A DNA stretch of 64,000 bases from Polynucleobacter sp. MWH-HuK1 (GCF_018881815.1 NZ_JACVPP010000001.1:1233097-1297096); one strand, 5' to 3'. Numbered from the stretch's first letter, positions 7,688 to 16,556 are shown. Numbers and translations: made by a program. The notes: generated by a model not told the origin, from the sequence alone.

Positions 7688-8407
7688 ATGGGGCAGCGAA
7701 TACTGATCATTGAAGATGAGCCCTCTATTGCCGAGCTCATAGCTGTCAACGTAGCGCATGTTGGATATGAGTCGCAAAGGGCTTTGCAGGCTGATGAGGC
7801 TGTCTTGTTGATGGCAAATTCACTTCCTGACCTCATTATTTTGGATTGGATGTTGCCTGGTAAATCGGGGGTGCAATTTGCTAAGGAATTGCGTGCTGAT
7901 CTAAGAACCAGCGCTATTCCAATTCTGATGCTGACTGCCAAGGGCGAGGAGATTGACAAGGTCGCAGGATTAGATGCTGGTGCTGACGATTATGTTACGA
8001 AGCCTTTTTCTCCGAAAGAGTTGATTGCAAGAGTCAAGGCCTTATTGAGGCGCTACGAACCAGCTGCAAATGAGAAACCTATTTCTATTGGACCTCTCTC
8101 CCTTGATCAGGCTTCTCACAGAGTGTTTTTTTCTAATGGCGGCAGCAAATCTGCGGAAGTCTTGCTAGGACCTACCGAGTTTCGTCTTCTATCTTACTTA
8201 ATGAATAATCCTGAACGCGTGCATTCCAGGGAAAATCTGCTTGATCACGTTTGGGGTAACGAGTCATACATAGAAGAAAGAACGGTTGATGTTCATATCA
8301 AACGCTTGCGTGACGCTTTGGCAACTCAGCATTGTGACGAGATGATTGAAACCGTCCGCGGCAGTGGCTATCGCTTATCAAAAGCATGGCGGCAAGAGTC
8401 TGAGTAG
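7688..8407 (+). CDS. phoB: Phosphate regulon response regulator PhoB
   Basis: PhoB is the OmpR/PhoB-class transcription activator of phosphate-starvation genes. The 239-residue product has a receiver domain (about 1-120) with acidic pocket Glu9/Asp10, phospho-acceptor Asp53 in LIILDWMLPG, Thr/Ala switch MLTA at 81-84 and Lys105 in YVTKPFSPKE. A winged-helix DNA-binding domain follows (about 135-235), ending in VRGSGYRL. It lies between phoU and its cognate kinase phoR and most likely acts on the PHO box at 3246-3263. Confidence 0.96.
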   Translation: MGQRILIIEDEPSIAELIAVNVAHVGYESQRALQADEAVLLMANSLPDLIILDWMLPGKSGVQFAKELRADLRTSAIPILMLTAKGEEIDKVAGLDAGADDYVTKPFSPKELIARVKALLRRYEPAANEKPISIGPLSLDQASHRVFFSNGGSKSAEVLLGPTEFRLLSYLMNNPERVHSRENLLDHVWGNESYIEERTVDVHIKRLRDALATQHCDEMIETVRGSGYRLSKAWRQESE

Positions 8408-8427
8408 TTCATCGTCTAAGATAGCTT

Positions 8428-9732
8428 ATGTTCTCGATTATTAGTCGCTTTCTAGTGCTTCTGGCTTTAGCATCCGCTGGATCTTGGATGGTTTATGGTC
8501 AATGGGGGCTTGTGCCTTCATTTGCTGTTGGATTCGGGCTATTAAGTATTCCCCTGATCTATTCGTATTTCAATTTAAAGCGGCTTGAAAAATTTATCCT
8601 ACTAGATCGCGTAGAGGCTATGCCATCTGCTAGCGGTCTTTGGGGTGAGGTCCTTTCTAGATTGGAAAGGCTTGTGCGCACTATGAAAGGGCAGGTTCGT
8701 GCGATTGAGGCTCAGCATGAAAGATTTATTGATGCTTTTCAGGCATCCCCAAACGGGATCATCATGCTCGACGATCAAGATCAAATTGAATGGTGTAATG
8801 CCATTGCCGAGCGATTTTTTGGCATCTTATTTAAAAGAGATGCGCAACAGCGTGTTAACTACCTCATTCGCCGCCCAGAATTCATTCGCTATTTAAATGA
8901 TCGCCTTTTTGATGAGCCATTGTTAATCGAGCAAATGGGGCCAAGTGCCAATTTGAGCTTAATGGTTCAAGTCTTCCCGTTTTCAGAAAATAGGCGCCTT
9001 CTCTTGGCGCAGGATGTAACCGATCTGCGGAAGGCTGAAGCCATGCGCAGGGACTTTGTGGCCAACGTCTCCCATGAAATGCGGACTCCTTTGACGGTAA
9101 TGATGGGTTTCCTGGAGACTGTGCAAACCATAGATCTAGAGCCTGCCAAAAAAGAAGAGTACCTTGATTTGATGATGGTGCAGGGCAAGCGAATGAAAAG
9201 TCTTGTTGAAGACCTATTAACTTTGGCAAATCTCGAGGCCAATGCTCATCCCGCAATTCAATCTGCTATATCCATGGAAACTATCTTGGCATTACTAAAG
9301 AATGAGGCGGATGCCCTTTCGGGAAATAAGCATGTGATTTCAATTGAGAATAATCTTCAGAATGCCTTATTGGGTGATGAGCGTGAGTTGTTTTCTGCAT
9401 TTAGTAACTTGGTATCCAATGCCGTGAGATATACGCCTGAAGATGGAAAAATCCAAGTGATATGGCGAGATTCGGAAGATGGCGGTGCAGAGTTTGTTGT
9501 TCATGACTCTGGCCCCGGGATTGCGCCTGAGCATTTACCTCGCTTAACTGAGCGTTTTTATCGAGTGGATCGTAGTCGATCTAGAGAGACTGGTGGTACT
9601 GGTTTAGGTTTAGCAATTGTTAAGCATGTCGCTACGCGCCATCAAGCCCAACTCGTAATTGAAAGCGAACCAGGTGAGGGTAGCGCGTTTAAAATACGTT
9701 TTCCTTCTGATCGCATTGCTAAAGCACCTTAG
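8428..9732 (+). CDS. phoR: Phosphate regulon sensor histidine kinase PhoR
   Basis: This is the membrane-bound sensor kinase partner of PhoB. The 434-residue product has two N-terminal membrane segments (about 5-23 and 28-46) with almost no periplasmic loop, a PAS domain (about 97-200) starting at IDAFQASPNGIIML, the phospho-acceptor His216 in VSHEMRTPL, and an HATPase domain with N-box NLVSNAVRYTP, DSGPGIAPEHL and GGTGLGLAIVKH. The lack of a periplasmic sensor agrees with the known model in which PhoR is controlled through PhoU and Pst. The start is 20 bases after phoB. Confidence 0.95.
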   Translation: MFSIISRFLVLLALASAGSWMVYGQWGLVPSFAVGFGLLSIPLIYSYFNLKRLEKFILLDRVEAMPSASGLWGEVLSRLERLVRTMKGQVRAIEAQHERFIDAFQASPNGIIMLDDQDQIEWCNAIAERFFGILFKRDAQQRVNYLIRRPEFIRYLNDRLFDEPLLIEQMGPSANLSLMVQVFPFSENRRLLLAQDVTDLRKAEAMRRDFVANVSHEMRTPLTVMMGFLETVQTIDLEPAKKEEYLDLMMVQGKRMKSLVEDLLTLANLEANAHPAIQSAISMETILALLKNEADALSGNKHVISIENNLQNALLGDERELFSAFSNLVSNAVRYTPEDGKIQVIWRDSEDGGAEFVVHDSGPGIAPEHLPRLTERFYRVDRSRSRETGGTGLGLAIVKHVATRHQAQLVIESEPGEGSAFKIRFPSDRIAKAP

Positions 9733-9744
9733 AGTCCAGCCAAA

Positions 9745-10002
9745 ATGAAGCGTCATTACATAGTTACTCTTCTTACCCTCCTGTTGGGAGCCTGCTCAAC
9801 CCCGCAAAGTGAGTTTGGCGTCTATCAACAATCGGATGGAACGATTGGAGTGCATGCGCCCAAGAGTGCTAAAGAGACTGAGGCTCAGGAAGCGGCTCTT
9901 GTGGAGTGCAAAAAGCAGGGCAAAAGAACTGTGACAATTCTAGAAAGCAGAAAAACGGTCAATGACCGTTTTCCCATAACTTACATCTACCTTTGCAGAT
10001 AG
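9745..10002 (+). CDS. Small predicted lipoprotein behind phoR
   Basis: I do not recognise this 85-residue product. It starts with MKRHYIVTLLTLL and the lipobox LGAC, so Cys17 should be lipidated and the mature part anchored to a membrane on the periplasmic side. The mature part of about 68 residues contains two further cysteines (in LVECKKQGK and at YLCR near the end) that could form a disulfide. It starts only 12 bases after phoR and may be co-transcribed with the Pho genes, but there is no evidence for a role in phosphate sensing. Confidence 0.75.
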   Translation: MKRHYIVTLLTLLLGACSTPQSEFGVYQQSDGTIGVHAPKSAKETEAQEAALVECKKQGKRTVTILESRKTVNDRFPITYIYLCR

Positions 10003-10023
10003 TGGCGGATAGTTAGTCCGCCA
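10003..10023. other. Stem-loop between convergent genes
   Basis: TGGCGGA (10003-10009) and TCCGCCA (10017-10023) form a perfect 7-base stem with a 7-base loop. There is no T-run on either side, so it may be a rho-independent-like pause or a processing hairpin that protects the 3' end, not a classic terminator. Confidence 0.45.
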
Positions 10024-10038
10024 TTAGCCGTTGTTCAG

Positions 10039-10872
10039 TTAGCTAAGAAGCCACTTCTTAATCGATTTATTCACGCACATAGCATCTAAAGCAAGACCAA
10101 AGAACTCCGATCCATTGGTTACCATGCTTTCGATAGCCTCCACTTTGCCAGACTTAATGCCACGCAAATAGGTTGCTGCACGATAGCGCAAGAAATGCTC
10201 TGTTTCGCCTTCTTCGTTCTCAGTAGAGCAGAGCTCTAGGCTGCCATAGCGAGTTTCTGGGTTGATATTCAGAATAGCTAGACTTACAGCACCAACCAAT
10301 TTCTCGGGAACTGGAATAGGTACATAAGAGTAGAGGGAGATCATCATTTCTTCTTCATCTACTTCAATGATGTGATCGATATCCAATACGTCTTTTTCAG
10401 TTAATTCAGTCTCGCCAGAGTCGCCGCCGCCGAAAGTAGATTCAAATTGCAGCATCGCAGTATTACTGCCTTTAGAGATCTCAATCATGTCAGGGTAGCC
10501 AAGCAAGCCTTTCCACCAGTACATCAATGAGAAGGTGCAGGGTTTCACTTCAACCAGACCCTTATTCGTAGACTTCGCAAAATACAAGCCGTAAAACTCA
10601 TCATCTTGCTCTAGACCGTATTGATCTACCTTAGGTGCTTTAGATGGAGCTTGTTTTACTACTTTCTTGGCAACTTTTTTTGCTGCTGGCTTTTTGGCCG
10701 CAGGTTTCTTTGCAGCGACTTTCTTTGCTGCTGGTTTTTTCACTACCTTTTTCACTGTCTTTTTGGTTGCTACTTTTTTAGTGGCAACTTTCTTGACGGC
10801 TCTTTTTGCAGGGGCTTTTATTACCACCTTGGTAGCTACTTTCTTTTTTGCTGGAGACTTCTTTGTAGCCAT
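10039..10872 (-). CDS. Protein with histone-H1-like Lys/Ala-rich N-terminal tail and acidic C-terminal domain
   Basis: The first 82 or so of 277 residues are built of repeated KKVA, KKPAAK and KKVVKK units, like the AlgP/histone H1-like tails of beta- and gamma-proteobacteria that bind DNA non-specifically. From about residue 83 onward there is a compositionally ordinary, rather acidic domain (ESTFGGGDSGETELTEKD, then IIEVDEEEMMISLYSYVPIP), which I cannot assign with confidence; it vaguely recalls YbjN/secretion-chaperone folds. The combination suggests a nucleoid-associated adaptor, but this is inference. It is convergent with the lipoprotein gene and monocistronic. Confidence 0.8.
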   Translation of the reverse strand: MATKKSPAKKKVATKVVIKAPAKRAVKKVATKKVATKKTVKKVVKKPAAKKVAAKKPAAKKPAAKKVAKKVVKQAPSKAPKVDQYGLEQDDEFYGLYFAKSTNKGLVEVKPCTFSLMYWWKGLLGYPDMIEISKGSNTAMLQFESTFGGGDSGETELTEKDVLDIDHIIEVDEEEMMISLYSYVPIPVPEKLVGAVSLAILNINPETRYGSLELCSTENEEGETEHFLRYRAATYLRGIKSGKVEAIESMVTNGSEFFGLALDAMCVNKSIKKWLLS

Positions 10873-11089
10873 GGTCTATTACCCTTCTTTGGTAGTTATT
10901 GTGCTTAGTGCACTAACTGATATTACTGCAATTTCCATAGGGAATTTGCCTTTCCTATATGGGGTTTTTCCGGCAGATTACAAGGGGAGGGGGCAAAACA
11001 AAAATATCGCTTTGGGCATTGTTCTTGGAATGCAGGATTGCTAAACTAAACTCAGGTAGCTTTCTATAACTCTAATATTAAGAGGATCT
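10873..11089. other. Intergenic region between divergent genes
   Basis: About 217 bases separate the H1-like gene from the divergent ydcH-like gene. It should hold both promoters. AAGAGGA at 11080-11086 is the ribosome binding site for the gene at 11090. No further motif stands out. Confidence 0.5.
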
Positions 11090-11305
11090 ATGTTTCCTGA
11101 ATATCGTGAACTCATTACTAAGTTGAAAACGTCAGATCGTCACTTCCTGCATTTATTTGACAAACACAATAATTTGGACCAGAAGATCCAAAGAATGGAG
11201 GCTCATACAGAGCCGAGTACACAAGAAGAGATTGAGACATTGAAGAAGGAAAAGCTTTTGCTAAAGGATCAGATTTACGCGGTCCTCAAAAAAGCGAGCG
11301 CTTAA
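11090..11305 (+). CDS. YdcH/DUF465 family small coiled-coil protein
   Basis: This 71-residue, highly charged helical protein matches the DUF465 (YdcH) pattern: FPEYRELITKLKTSDRHFLHLFDKHNNLDQKIQRME, then a short break, then a second helix IETLKKEKLLLKDQIYAVLKK. It should form an antiparallel helical hairpin or coiled coil in the cytoplasm. The function of the family is unknown. AAGAGGA precedes the ATG by 3 bases, close but acceptable. It is followed by a strong bidirectional terminator shared with phnA. Confidence 0.88.
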   Translation: MFPEYRELITKLKTSDRHFLHLFDKHNNLDQKIQRMEAHTEPSTQEEIETLKKEKLLLKDQIYAVLKKASA

Positions 11306-11319
11306 GTCATTTCAGTTGG

Positions 11320-11355
11320 AAAAGCCTAGATTGAAACTGGATCTAGGCTTTTTTC
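11320..11355. terminator. Bidirectional terminator between ydcH-like gene and phnA
   Basis: AAAGCCTAGAT (11321-11331) pairs with ATCTAGGCTTT (11341-11351), with TTTTTT to the right and an A-rich left arm. It serves both convergent genes, and the last bases of phnA (stop at 11343) lie inside the stem. Confidence 0.85.
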
Positions 11356-11687
11356 AAGAAGCAGGCTTTGAGCAGCATATTGCCAGCCTCTGTCTTGCAA
11401 TCAACCTCGTGGTCACCAGAGACCAAGCGAATGCCTTTGATTTTGGTGCCAACCTTGAGGGTTATAGATGAGCCCTTAACCTTTAAATCTTTAATGAGGG
11501 TCACGGTATCGCCATCCGCCAAAAGATTGCCGTTGGCGTCTTTGACGATCAATCCTGCCTCTATTTCTTCTGCAGCTGCTGCCATGGGCCATTCGTGACC
11601 ACATTGAGCGCAAACGAAATTCTCACCATCTGGATAGGTCATATCTTCCTGGCAGGCAGGGCACTTGGGCAAATTATCTGTAGTCAT
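11343..11687 (-). CDS. phnA: PhnA/YjdM family zinc-ribbon protein
   Basis: The 114-residue product has an N-terminal zinc ribbon ([25 protein letters not shown]; four cysteines, two CxxC pairs) followed by the conserved PhnA/YjdM beta domain with [23 protein letters not shown] and [20 protein letters not shown]. The name PhnA is historical: the E. coli protein YjdM is not phosphonoacetate hydrolase and its role is unknown. Length and motifs are standard. It lies alone, convergent with the YdcH-like gene. Confidence 0.93.
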   Translation of the reverse strand: MTTDNLPKCPACQEDMTYPDGENFVCAQCGHEWPMAAAAEEIEAGLIVKDANGNLLADGDTVTLIKDLKVKGSSITLKVGTKIKGIRLVSGDHEVDCKTEAGNMLLKACFLKKA

Positions 11688-11753
11688 AGGTATATTTTAG
11701 TCCAGGGGCAGTTAGCGCCGTGTCGTTGCCTGGTATCGCTTTAGAATGATCAG

Positions 11754-13565
11754 GTGAATAAAGTCCTAAAGATTTCTTTAATTGCTTTCATAGCATGTCT
11801 TGCTACAGCTGGCTTGGGCGCTTGGTATGCAGCTTCTTTCATCAATCCCACGCAGTTAACCAAACTTTTGAGTTCAACGGTCAAGGAGGCTACGGGTCGT
11901 CAGCTTCAAATTAATGGTCCAGTTAGCCTCAATCTTTTCCCATCCATTAGCGTGAAGGCTGAACAGGTTTCTTTGAGTAACGCCTCTTGGGCAAGCAATC
12001 CGAATATGCTGACACTGAAGCAAATTGAGTTGGATATTAGGTTATTCCCACTGCTTAAGGGTAGCGTTGAAATTAGTAGAATAGGTATGACAGGACTCGA
12101 GGCTAACCTACAAACGAACAAGAGTGGAGAGGGCAATTGGAATTTGACCCCGCCAGTCTTGACTGGCAATAGATCGGCAACCCAAACCCCAGCCAATACA
12201 GCAAGCAACGATTCTACAGACAGCACATTTGTTTCTATTAAGGCAATGGACGTTGTTGATGCCATCATTCGCTATCAAGACGCTAATCAGGTTAAAAAAG
12301 TCATTCATCTTCCTAAGTTATCTTTGGGTGGTAGAGAAGGAAGATCGTCGATCTTGCTAGATCTTCAGTATGAAAAATATAGCCTCAATCTAAAAGGTAC
12401 AACCGGATCTTTGCGCAATGCTTACTTTGCTTGGAATCAGTCTCCGGTAAGCATGGATCTGGATTTGGATCTCACCTTAAATGGAAAATCACTTGCTATT
12501 AAAGGTAATATTGACAAGAAGCCCCAGGTTTTGTCGACATTTAATATTCAGTTGAATTCTAAATCCTTTGATTTGGCACCATTGGCTGGATCTGCCGTTA
12601 TTGCTGGCAAGACTGGAGGTCCTTCTCCTGCAACCCTACATAAACCTCAAGGTCATTATTTCTTCTCAGACGAGAAATTGCCTTTCGATTTACTGCCTTT
12701 GGCAGAAGGAGTAATCAGCATCAACATTGCTGAGCTGGGTGTTCCAGATCAAGCTCCGTTTACAAACTTCAAAACAACACTGCAATTTAAGAAAAATAAT
12801 ATTGATGCAAATGATTTAAGTTTCAATGTTGGCAAGGGAAGTGCACAGGCACAAGTTTCTGTTGCCGGTTTTGATGGGTCTGCTCCCAAAGTATCCATTA
12901 AAGGACTTGCTAAAGACTTCAGTCTGGAGCAGATAGTCGCAAGTGCCGATTCGAGCGCTAGAGTTTCTGGGGGTGCCACTCGCATAGTCTGGAACCTACA
13001 AGGGAGCGGAGTGAGTCCCCATCAATTAGCCAGTCGTGCTAATGGGGCTATTCAGGTTTCAGTTGGGCAGGGAAAATTAGACTCGCAGTTTATTAATAAA
13101 GGCGGAGACTTTATTGTTACGGTATTGGATGCAATTAATCCAATGCAAAAAAAATCCAACCAAACTATATTGGAGTGTGCTGTTGCCTATTTACCGGTCA
13201 ATAATGGCGTGATTAATATTCAGGATTCTGTAGCCGCAGAAACAGATCGTTTGGACATTACCTTATCAGGATCAATCAATCTCGCCAATGAAGCCCTGAA
13301 TATCAGCATTAATCCAAGGGAAAAGTCGGGCCTTACAACTGGTTTGGATATTGGAGGCTTGGTAAAAATTGAAGGCACCCTGCAAAACCCAAAGGCTGGA
13401 GTCAATAAAGAAGGGGTGGTTAATAGCGCCGTCTCGATTGGACTAGGCTTTTTGACTGGCGGCATCAGCATTGCTGCCGAGAACGCCAAATCTTTAGCGA
13501 CCAAGTCGCAGCCTTGTAAAGCAGCACTGCATTCATGGTCGGATATCTATTCAGTGAGCAAATAA
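11754..13565 (+). CDS. AsmA family envelope protein
   Basis: AsmA-like proteins are anchored in the inner membrane and reach into the periplasm; relatives affect outer-membrane lipid homeostasis. The 603-residue product has one N-terminal membrane helix (about 5-27), then the hallmark ATGRQLQINGPVSLNLFPSI and LSLSNASWASNP-type strands, with a C-terminal AsmA domain containing ITLSGSINLANEALNISINP and GLDIGGLVKIEGTLQNPK. The start is the GTG at 11754, because the frame is closed shortly before it and the hydrophobic helix begins immediately. It stands alone on the plus strand. Confidence 0.9.
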   Translation: MNKVLKISLIAFIACLATAGLGAWYAASFINPTQLTKLLSSTVKEATGRQLQINGPVSLNLFPSISVKAEQVSLSNASWASNPNMLTLKQIELDIRLFPLLKGSVEISRIGMTGLEANLQTNKSGEGNWNLTPPVLTGNRSATQTPANTASNDSTDSTFVSIKAMDVVDAIIRYQDANQVKKVIHLPKLSLGGREGRSSILLDLQYEKYSLNLKGTTGSLRNAYFAWNQSPVSMDLDLDLTLNGKSLAIKGNIDKKPQVLSTFNIQLNSKSFDLAPLAGSAVIAGKTGGPSPATLHKPQGHYFFSDEKLPFDLLPLAEGVISINIAELGVPDQAPFTNFKTTLQFKKNNIDANDLSFNVGKGSAQAQVSVAGFDGSAPKVSIKGLAKDFSLEQIVASADSSARVSGGATRIVWNLQGSGVSPHQLASRANGAIQVSVGQGKLDSQFINKGGDFIVTVLDAINPMQKKSNQTILECAVAYLPVNNGVINIQDSVAAETDRLDITLSGSINLANEALNISINPREKSGLTTGLDIGGLVKIEGTLQNPKAGVNKEGVVNSAVSIGLGFLTGGISIAAENAKSLATKSQPCKAALHSWSDIYSVSK

Positions 13566-13592
13566 GAGAAATAAATCTCGAAAAATTATTCC

Positions 13593-13940
13593 TTAGAAAA
13601 CCAAGCCACTAACAAAGAGGCTGAATAAAGAAATAAAGATACTGGCAAAGAACGCAGTCCAGAAGCTGGAAATCGTAAAGCCACTTACTACAGCTGAGAC
13701 AAGCATCAATACTAAGGCATTAATCACCAGCAGGAAGAGACCCATTGTGACTACTGTCAGCGGCAGTGTAAAAAGAATCAATAATGGCTTAACAATTGCG
13801 TTGGCAAAACCCAAAAGTAGGGCGGCAATAATTAAAGAACCACCATCTGCAAAGCGTAAGCCGCTAAAAATGTAACTAGCAACCCAAAGCGATAAAGAAG
13901 TTAAGCCCCACTGGACTAAAAATAGCGTTAAGTTACTCAC
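13593..13940 (-). CDS. Phage holin family 4-TM protein (YvlD/PF04020-like)
   Basis: The 115-residue product is almost entirely hydrophobic with four membrane segments, and shows the family pattern GLRFADGGSLIIAALLLGFANAIVKPLLILFTLPLTVVTMGLFLLVINALVLML. Despite the name, this family is chromosomal and not tied to a prophage; the function is unknown. No phage genes lie nearby. It is convergent with asmA. Confidence 0.88.
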   Translation of the reverse strand: MSNLTLFLVQWGLTSLSLWVASYIFSGLRFADGGSLIIAALLLGFANAIVKPLLILFTLPLTVVTMGLFLLVINALVLMLVSAVVSGFTISSFWTAFFASIFISLFSLFVSGLVF

Positions 13941-13999
13941 GGAGGATTCCTTTGTCGATTTTGTATAGGTTTGTCTCTAGTGACTATATTAGCAGTTGA

Positions 14000-14200
14000 T
14001 TAATAGTGCGGAGGAATTTCATCCTTCAAGCTGCCGCCTCCGCCACCACCGCTGCTAGCCTGTTCTTTAATCGCTTTGAGTTCGCGATATAGAAATTCAA
14101 TTTGCTGCTGTTGTTTATAAACTGTCTCATTGAGTTTCTCGATGAGATCTTCGGTAAAGCTCAGCTTGATTTCTAAATTAGTGATTCGTTCTTCAGACAT
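14000..14200 (-). CDS. slyX: SlyX family protein
   Basis: This short protein of 66 residues has the SlyX pattern: ERITNLEIKLSFTEDLIEKLNETVYKQQQQIEFLYRELKAIKEQ forms one long coiled-coil helix, then a Gly-rich linker (GGGGGG) and the conserved end PHY. Its biochemical role is unknown. It lies 15 bases downstream of the DUF1653-like gene on the same strand and is probably co-transcribed with it. Confidence 0.92.
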   Translation of the reverse strand: MSEERITNLEIKLSFTEDLIEKLNETVYKQQQQIEFLYRELKAIKEQASSGGGGGGSLKDEIPPHY

Positions 14201-14215
14201 AGGTAAGTGACTTTC

Positions 14216-14437
14216 TTATTCGGAGATGAGTTCAAAGCGCCCATCTTCCATTTCTTTCTTGGGTCTAATCCAGAAATCATGAGATTGCATTGATTCATAA
14301 ACATAGGCAGGTTCGAGGTTGGCTTCTACATTGGCAAGGAAGACAACCCTATAAAGGCCGCCGGTCTTAATGTGTCTGAGTTTGCTGCCTGGTTTAAATA
14401 GGCCGTCATCTGGATCAGCCATTTTTGGTTTGCTCAT
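14216..14437 (-). CDS. DUF1653-like small protein
   Basis: The 73-residue product contains [50 protein letters not shown], resembling the DUF1653 beta-barrel pattern of a GxYRHxKGGxYxV start and an acidic-aromatic end. The function is unknown. It forms a two-gene unit with slyX and is divergent, at 33 bases, from the oxidoreductase gene at 14471. Confidence 0.75.
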   Translation of the reverse strand: MSKPKMADPDDGLFKPGSKLRHIKTGGLYRVVFLANVEANLEPAYVYESMQSHDFWIRPKKEMEDGRFELISE

Positions 14438-14470
14438 GTCAATAACGCACTTTCTCGGTATGATTTAGCG

Positions 14471-15469
14471 ATGGCAAATTCCATCCCATACTCCATTCTA
14501 GATATATCTCCGATTCCTCAGGGCTTTACTGCCGCTGATGCGCTGCGAAACTCGCTGGATGTAGCACAACATGCGGAAAAATGGGGTTATACCCGTTACT
14601 GGGTTGCGGAGCACCACAACATGACTGGCAATGCGAGTTCAGCTACCGCGGTGCTGGTTGGCTATATCGCTGGTGGCACAAAACATATTCGTGTGGGCTC
14701 TGGTGGGGTGATGCTACCTAATCATGCCCCGCTAGTGATTGCAGAGCAATTTGGCACGCTAGAGTCTTTATATCCAGGGCGTATAGAGCTTGGTTTGGGC
14801 AGAGCGCCTGGAACCGATCAAATGACTGCCAGGGCATTACGACGAGATTTATTAGGTAGTGATGATCGCTTTCCGCAAGATGTGAGAGAGCTTCAGCATT
14901 ACTTTGGCCCGCTGCAAGAAGGTCAATCAGTGAAAGCGATCCCTGGTATGAATACTAACGTGCCGATTTGGATTTTGGGATCCAGTTTGTATGGGGCCCA
15001 ATTGGCTGCACACTTCGGCTTACCTTATGCCTTTGCTTCTCACTTTGCGCCTGATCAGCTACTGGAGGCAATGCAGATTTATCATGAGCTTTTTAGGCCA
15101 TCAGGGCAACTAGCTAAACCTTATAGCGCTTTTGTAATGAATGTAGTGGCAGCTGATACCGATGATGAGGCTCGCTATCTATTTACTACATTGCAACAAA
15201 ATGTCGTGAGAATGCGCAGGAATACCAGAGGTCAGTTGCCACCCCCAATTGCAAACATGCATGAATTTTGTGAGCCACACGAGAGAGCTGCCGCGGATCA
15301 AGCCTTACAAGTCTCGGTTGTAGGATCGCTAGAAACTGTGAAGAAGGGTATGCGTCATTGGTTAGAGGCCACTGGTGCAGATGAAATCATTTGCACGGGG
15401 CAAATATTTGATCATCAGGCTCGTCTGAAGTCATTTGAGATCGCCGCTCAGGCGGCGCAAAGCCTATAG
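14471..15469 (+). CDS. LLM-class flavin-dependent oxidoreductase (luciferase-like, YhbW type)
   Basis: The 332-residue product belongs to the bacterial-luciferase-like flavin monooxygenases. It has [45 protein letters not shown] near the start, [21 protein letters not shown] and the [14 protein letters not shown] motif near residues 114-127. These match the YhbW/alkanal monooxygenase-like group, which uses FMNH2. The substrate is unknown. Its last 6 bases overlap the convergent PIN-domain gene. Confidence 0.92.
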   Translation: MANSIPYSILDISPIPQGFTAADALRNSLDVAQHAEKWGYTRYWVAEHHNMTGNASSATAVLVGYIAGGTKHIRVGSGGVMLPNHAPLVIAEQFGTLESLYPGRIELGLGRAPGTDQMTARALRRDLLGSDDRFPQDVRELQHYFGPLQEGQSVKAIPGMNTNVPIWILGSSLYGAQLAAHFGLPYAFASHFAPDQLLEAMQIYHELFRPSGQLAKPYSAFVMNVVAADTDDEARYLFTTLQQNVVRMRRNTRGQLPPPIANMHEFCEPHERAAADQALQVSVVGSLETVKKGMRHWLEATGADEIICTGQIFDHQARLKSFEIAAQAAQSL

Positions 15470-15880
15470 ATTGATTGCTGTGTAGTCTGCGGTAATCAGG
15501 ATCTGCTCTAAAACCGCTTTATTTGCAAATCGAAGCACTTCATTGTCTTTGCTAATTAGGGTGCAGGGCTTTACGGTAAAGGCAAGATCTAAAAAAACCT
15601 GATCATCGGGATCTTGGCATAACCAAGGTGACTTCAGTAGATCGTTGTCTTCTATTAATCGAGCTAACGTGTGCCATCGATGAAAGATCTGCTCTTGCTG
15701 CGCTTGGTCTAATGAAAATAATGGACGCGAAATGACGTCTGCAAATTCTTCTAAGGTTGCTGGGGTTGCTGGAGACTCTATCTTGCCTTCGACGAGCGCT
15801 TGCTTTAAGTGCAGCGCCCTAAAGTCATTAAAGACAAATAGATCTAACAAGACATTGGTATCAAAAACTACTATCGTCAT
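15464..15880 (-). CDS. PIN-domain protein (putative ribonuclease)
   Basis: The 138-residue product shows the PIN acidic residues in order: Asp7 in [10 protein letters not shown], Glu44/45 in TLEEFADV, Asp92/Asp93 in [12 protein letters not shown] and Asp112 in [14 protein letters not shown] domains are metal-dependent RNases and often toxins of type II toxin-antitoxin pairs. No antitoxin-like small DNA-binding gene adjoins it. Instead it follows the YaeQ gene by 9 bases on the same strand, so a toxin role is not supported. Confidence 0.85.
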   Translation of the reverse strand: MTIVVFDTNVLLDLFVFNDFRALHLKQALVEGKIESPATPATLEEFADVISRPLFSLDQAQQEQIFHRWHTLARLIEDNDLLKSPWLCQDPDDQVFLDLAFTVKPCTLISKDNEVLRFANKAVLEQILITADYTAINL

Positions 15881-15889
15881 TTCTGAGAT

Positions 15890-16435
15890 CTATTGATTGT
15901 TGCGCCAAATCTCTGGGGTAATGGTCACTTGACCCTGGTCAGATGAAATGTATGCTTCGCCATCTTGAATGTTGACATGGATGACCATACTGCGCTCAAC
16001 CAATTTATTTAAATCTTCAGCCTGTTCAGCTGGAATAGAAATCACTTGCAAGTTGCGAGCGCGAGTCAATTTATTAGCAATTCCATCCCACCAGATTTTG
16101 CTCGTTTGACCGCCATAGCAATAGACAAGCACTTGATCTGCCCGACCACATGCTTTCAGAATGCGACGTTCATCGGGCTGACCAATTTCAATCCAAAGCT
16201 TAATGGCGTCAGTGAGATCTTTGATCCAAAGATCGGGCTCATCGGTGTCACTCAGGCCTTTTGTGAAGACCAGATCTTCGTGCGCCTGTAGTGCAAAAGC
16301 GATGATCCGGATCATCATCCGCTGCTCAGTTTCTGAGGGGTGCTTAGCAATGGTTAAGGAGTGACTGCCGTAATAGTGACGGTCTGAATCTGCGACATGG
16401 AGGTCGGCTTTGTGGATAGTTGCGCGTAGAGCCAT
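15890..16435 (-). CDS. yaeQ: YaeQ family protein
   Basis: The 181-residue product matches YaeQ from end to end: MALRATIHKADLHVADSDRHYY, then EPDLWIKDLTDAIKLWIEIGQPDERRILKACGRADQVLVYCYG. The family has a PD-(D/E)XK nuclease-like fold, with a PD at about 67-68 and a Glu in the WIEIGQPD strand. E. coli YaeQ was once reported to complement loss of RfaH, a claim not firmly established. It is the first gene of a two-gene unit with the PIN protein. Confidence 0.93.
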   Translation of the reverse strand: MALRATIHKADLHVADSDRHYYGSHSLTIAKHPSETEQRMMIRIIAFALQAHEDLVFTKGLSDTDEPDLWIKDLTDAIKLWIEIGQPDERRILKACGRADQVLVYCYGGQTSKIWWDGIANKLTRARNLQVISIPAEQAEDLNKLVERSMVIHVNIQDGEAYISSDQGQVTITPEIWRNNQ

Positions 16436-16556
16436 ATCGCATTATCGCCTTTATGTGCGATCTCCTGGCCTGACTGAGTCCATAACCAGTATTATTTGGT
16501 CTATGGCTTCTTCGGGGTCTAAAAAGGCCTTAAATCACTGTGTATCGTAAAACTCC

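Noticed and set aside
10039..10872. Lys/Ala repeats as a CRISPR or satellite array
   Set aside because: The repeats are codon-level, in frame, and of uneven unit length; no spacer structure exists.
10621..11044. Phe/Ala-rich open frames on the plus strand
   Set aside because: They are the reverse reading of the Lys/Ala repeats of the H1-like gene; no ribosome binding site or family match.
13593..13940. Holin-family protein as a sign of prophage
   Set aside because: This four-helix family is chromosomal in many bacteria and there are no phage genes around it.
15464..15880. PIN protein as a type II toxin with antitoxin
   Set aside because: No small antitoxin frame precedes or follows it; the neighbour is YaeQ.
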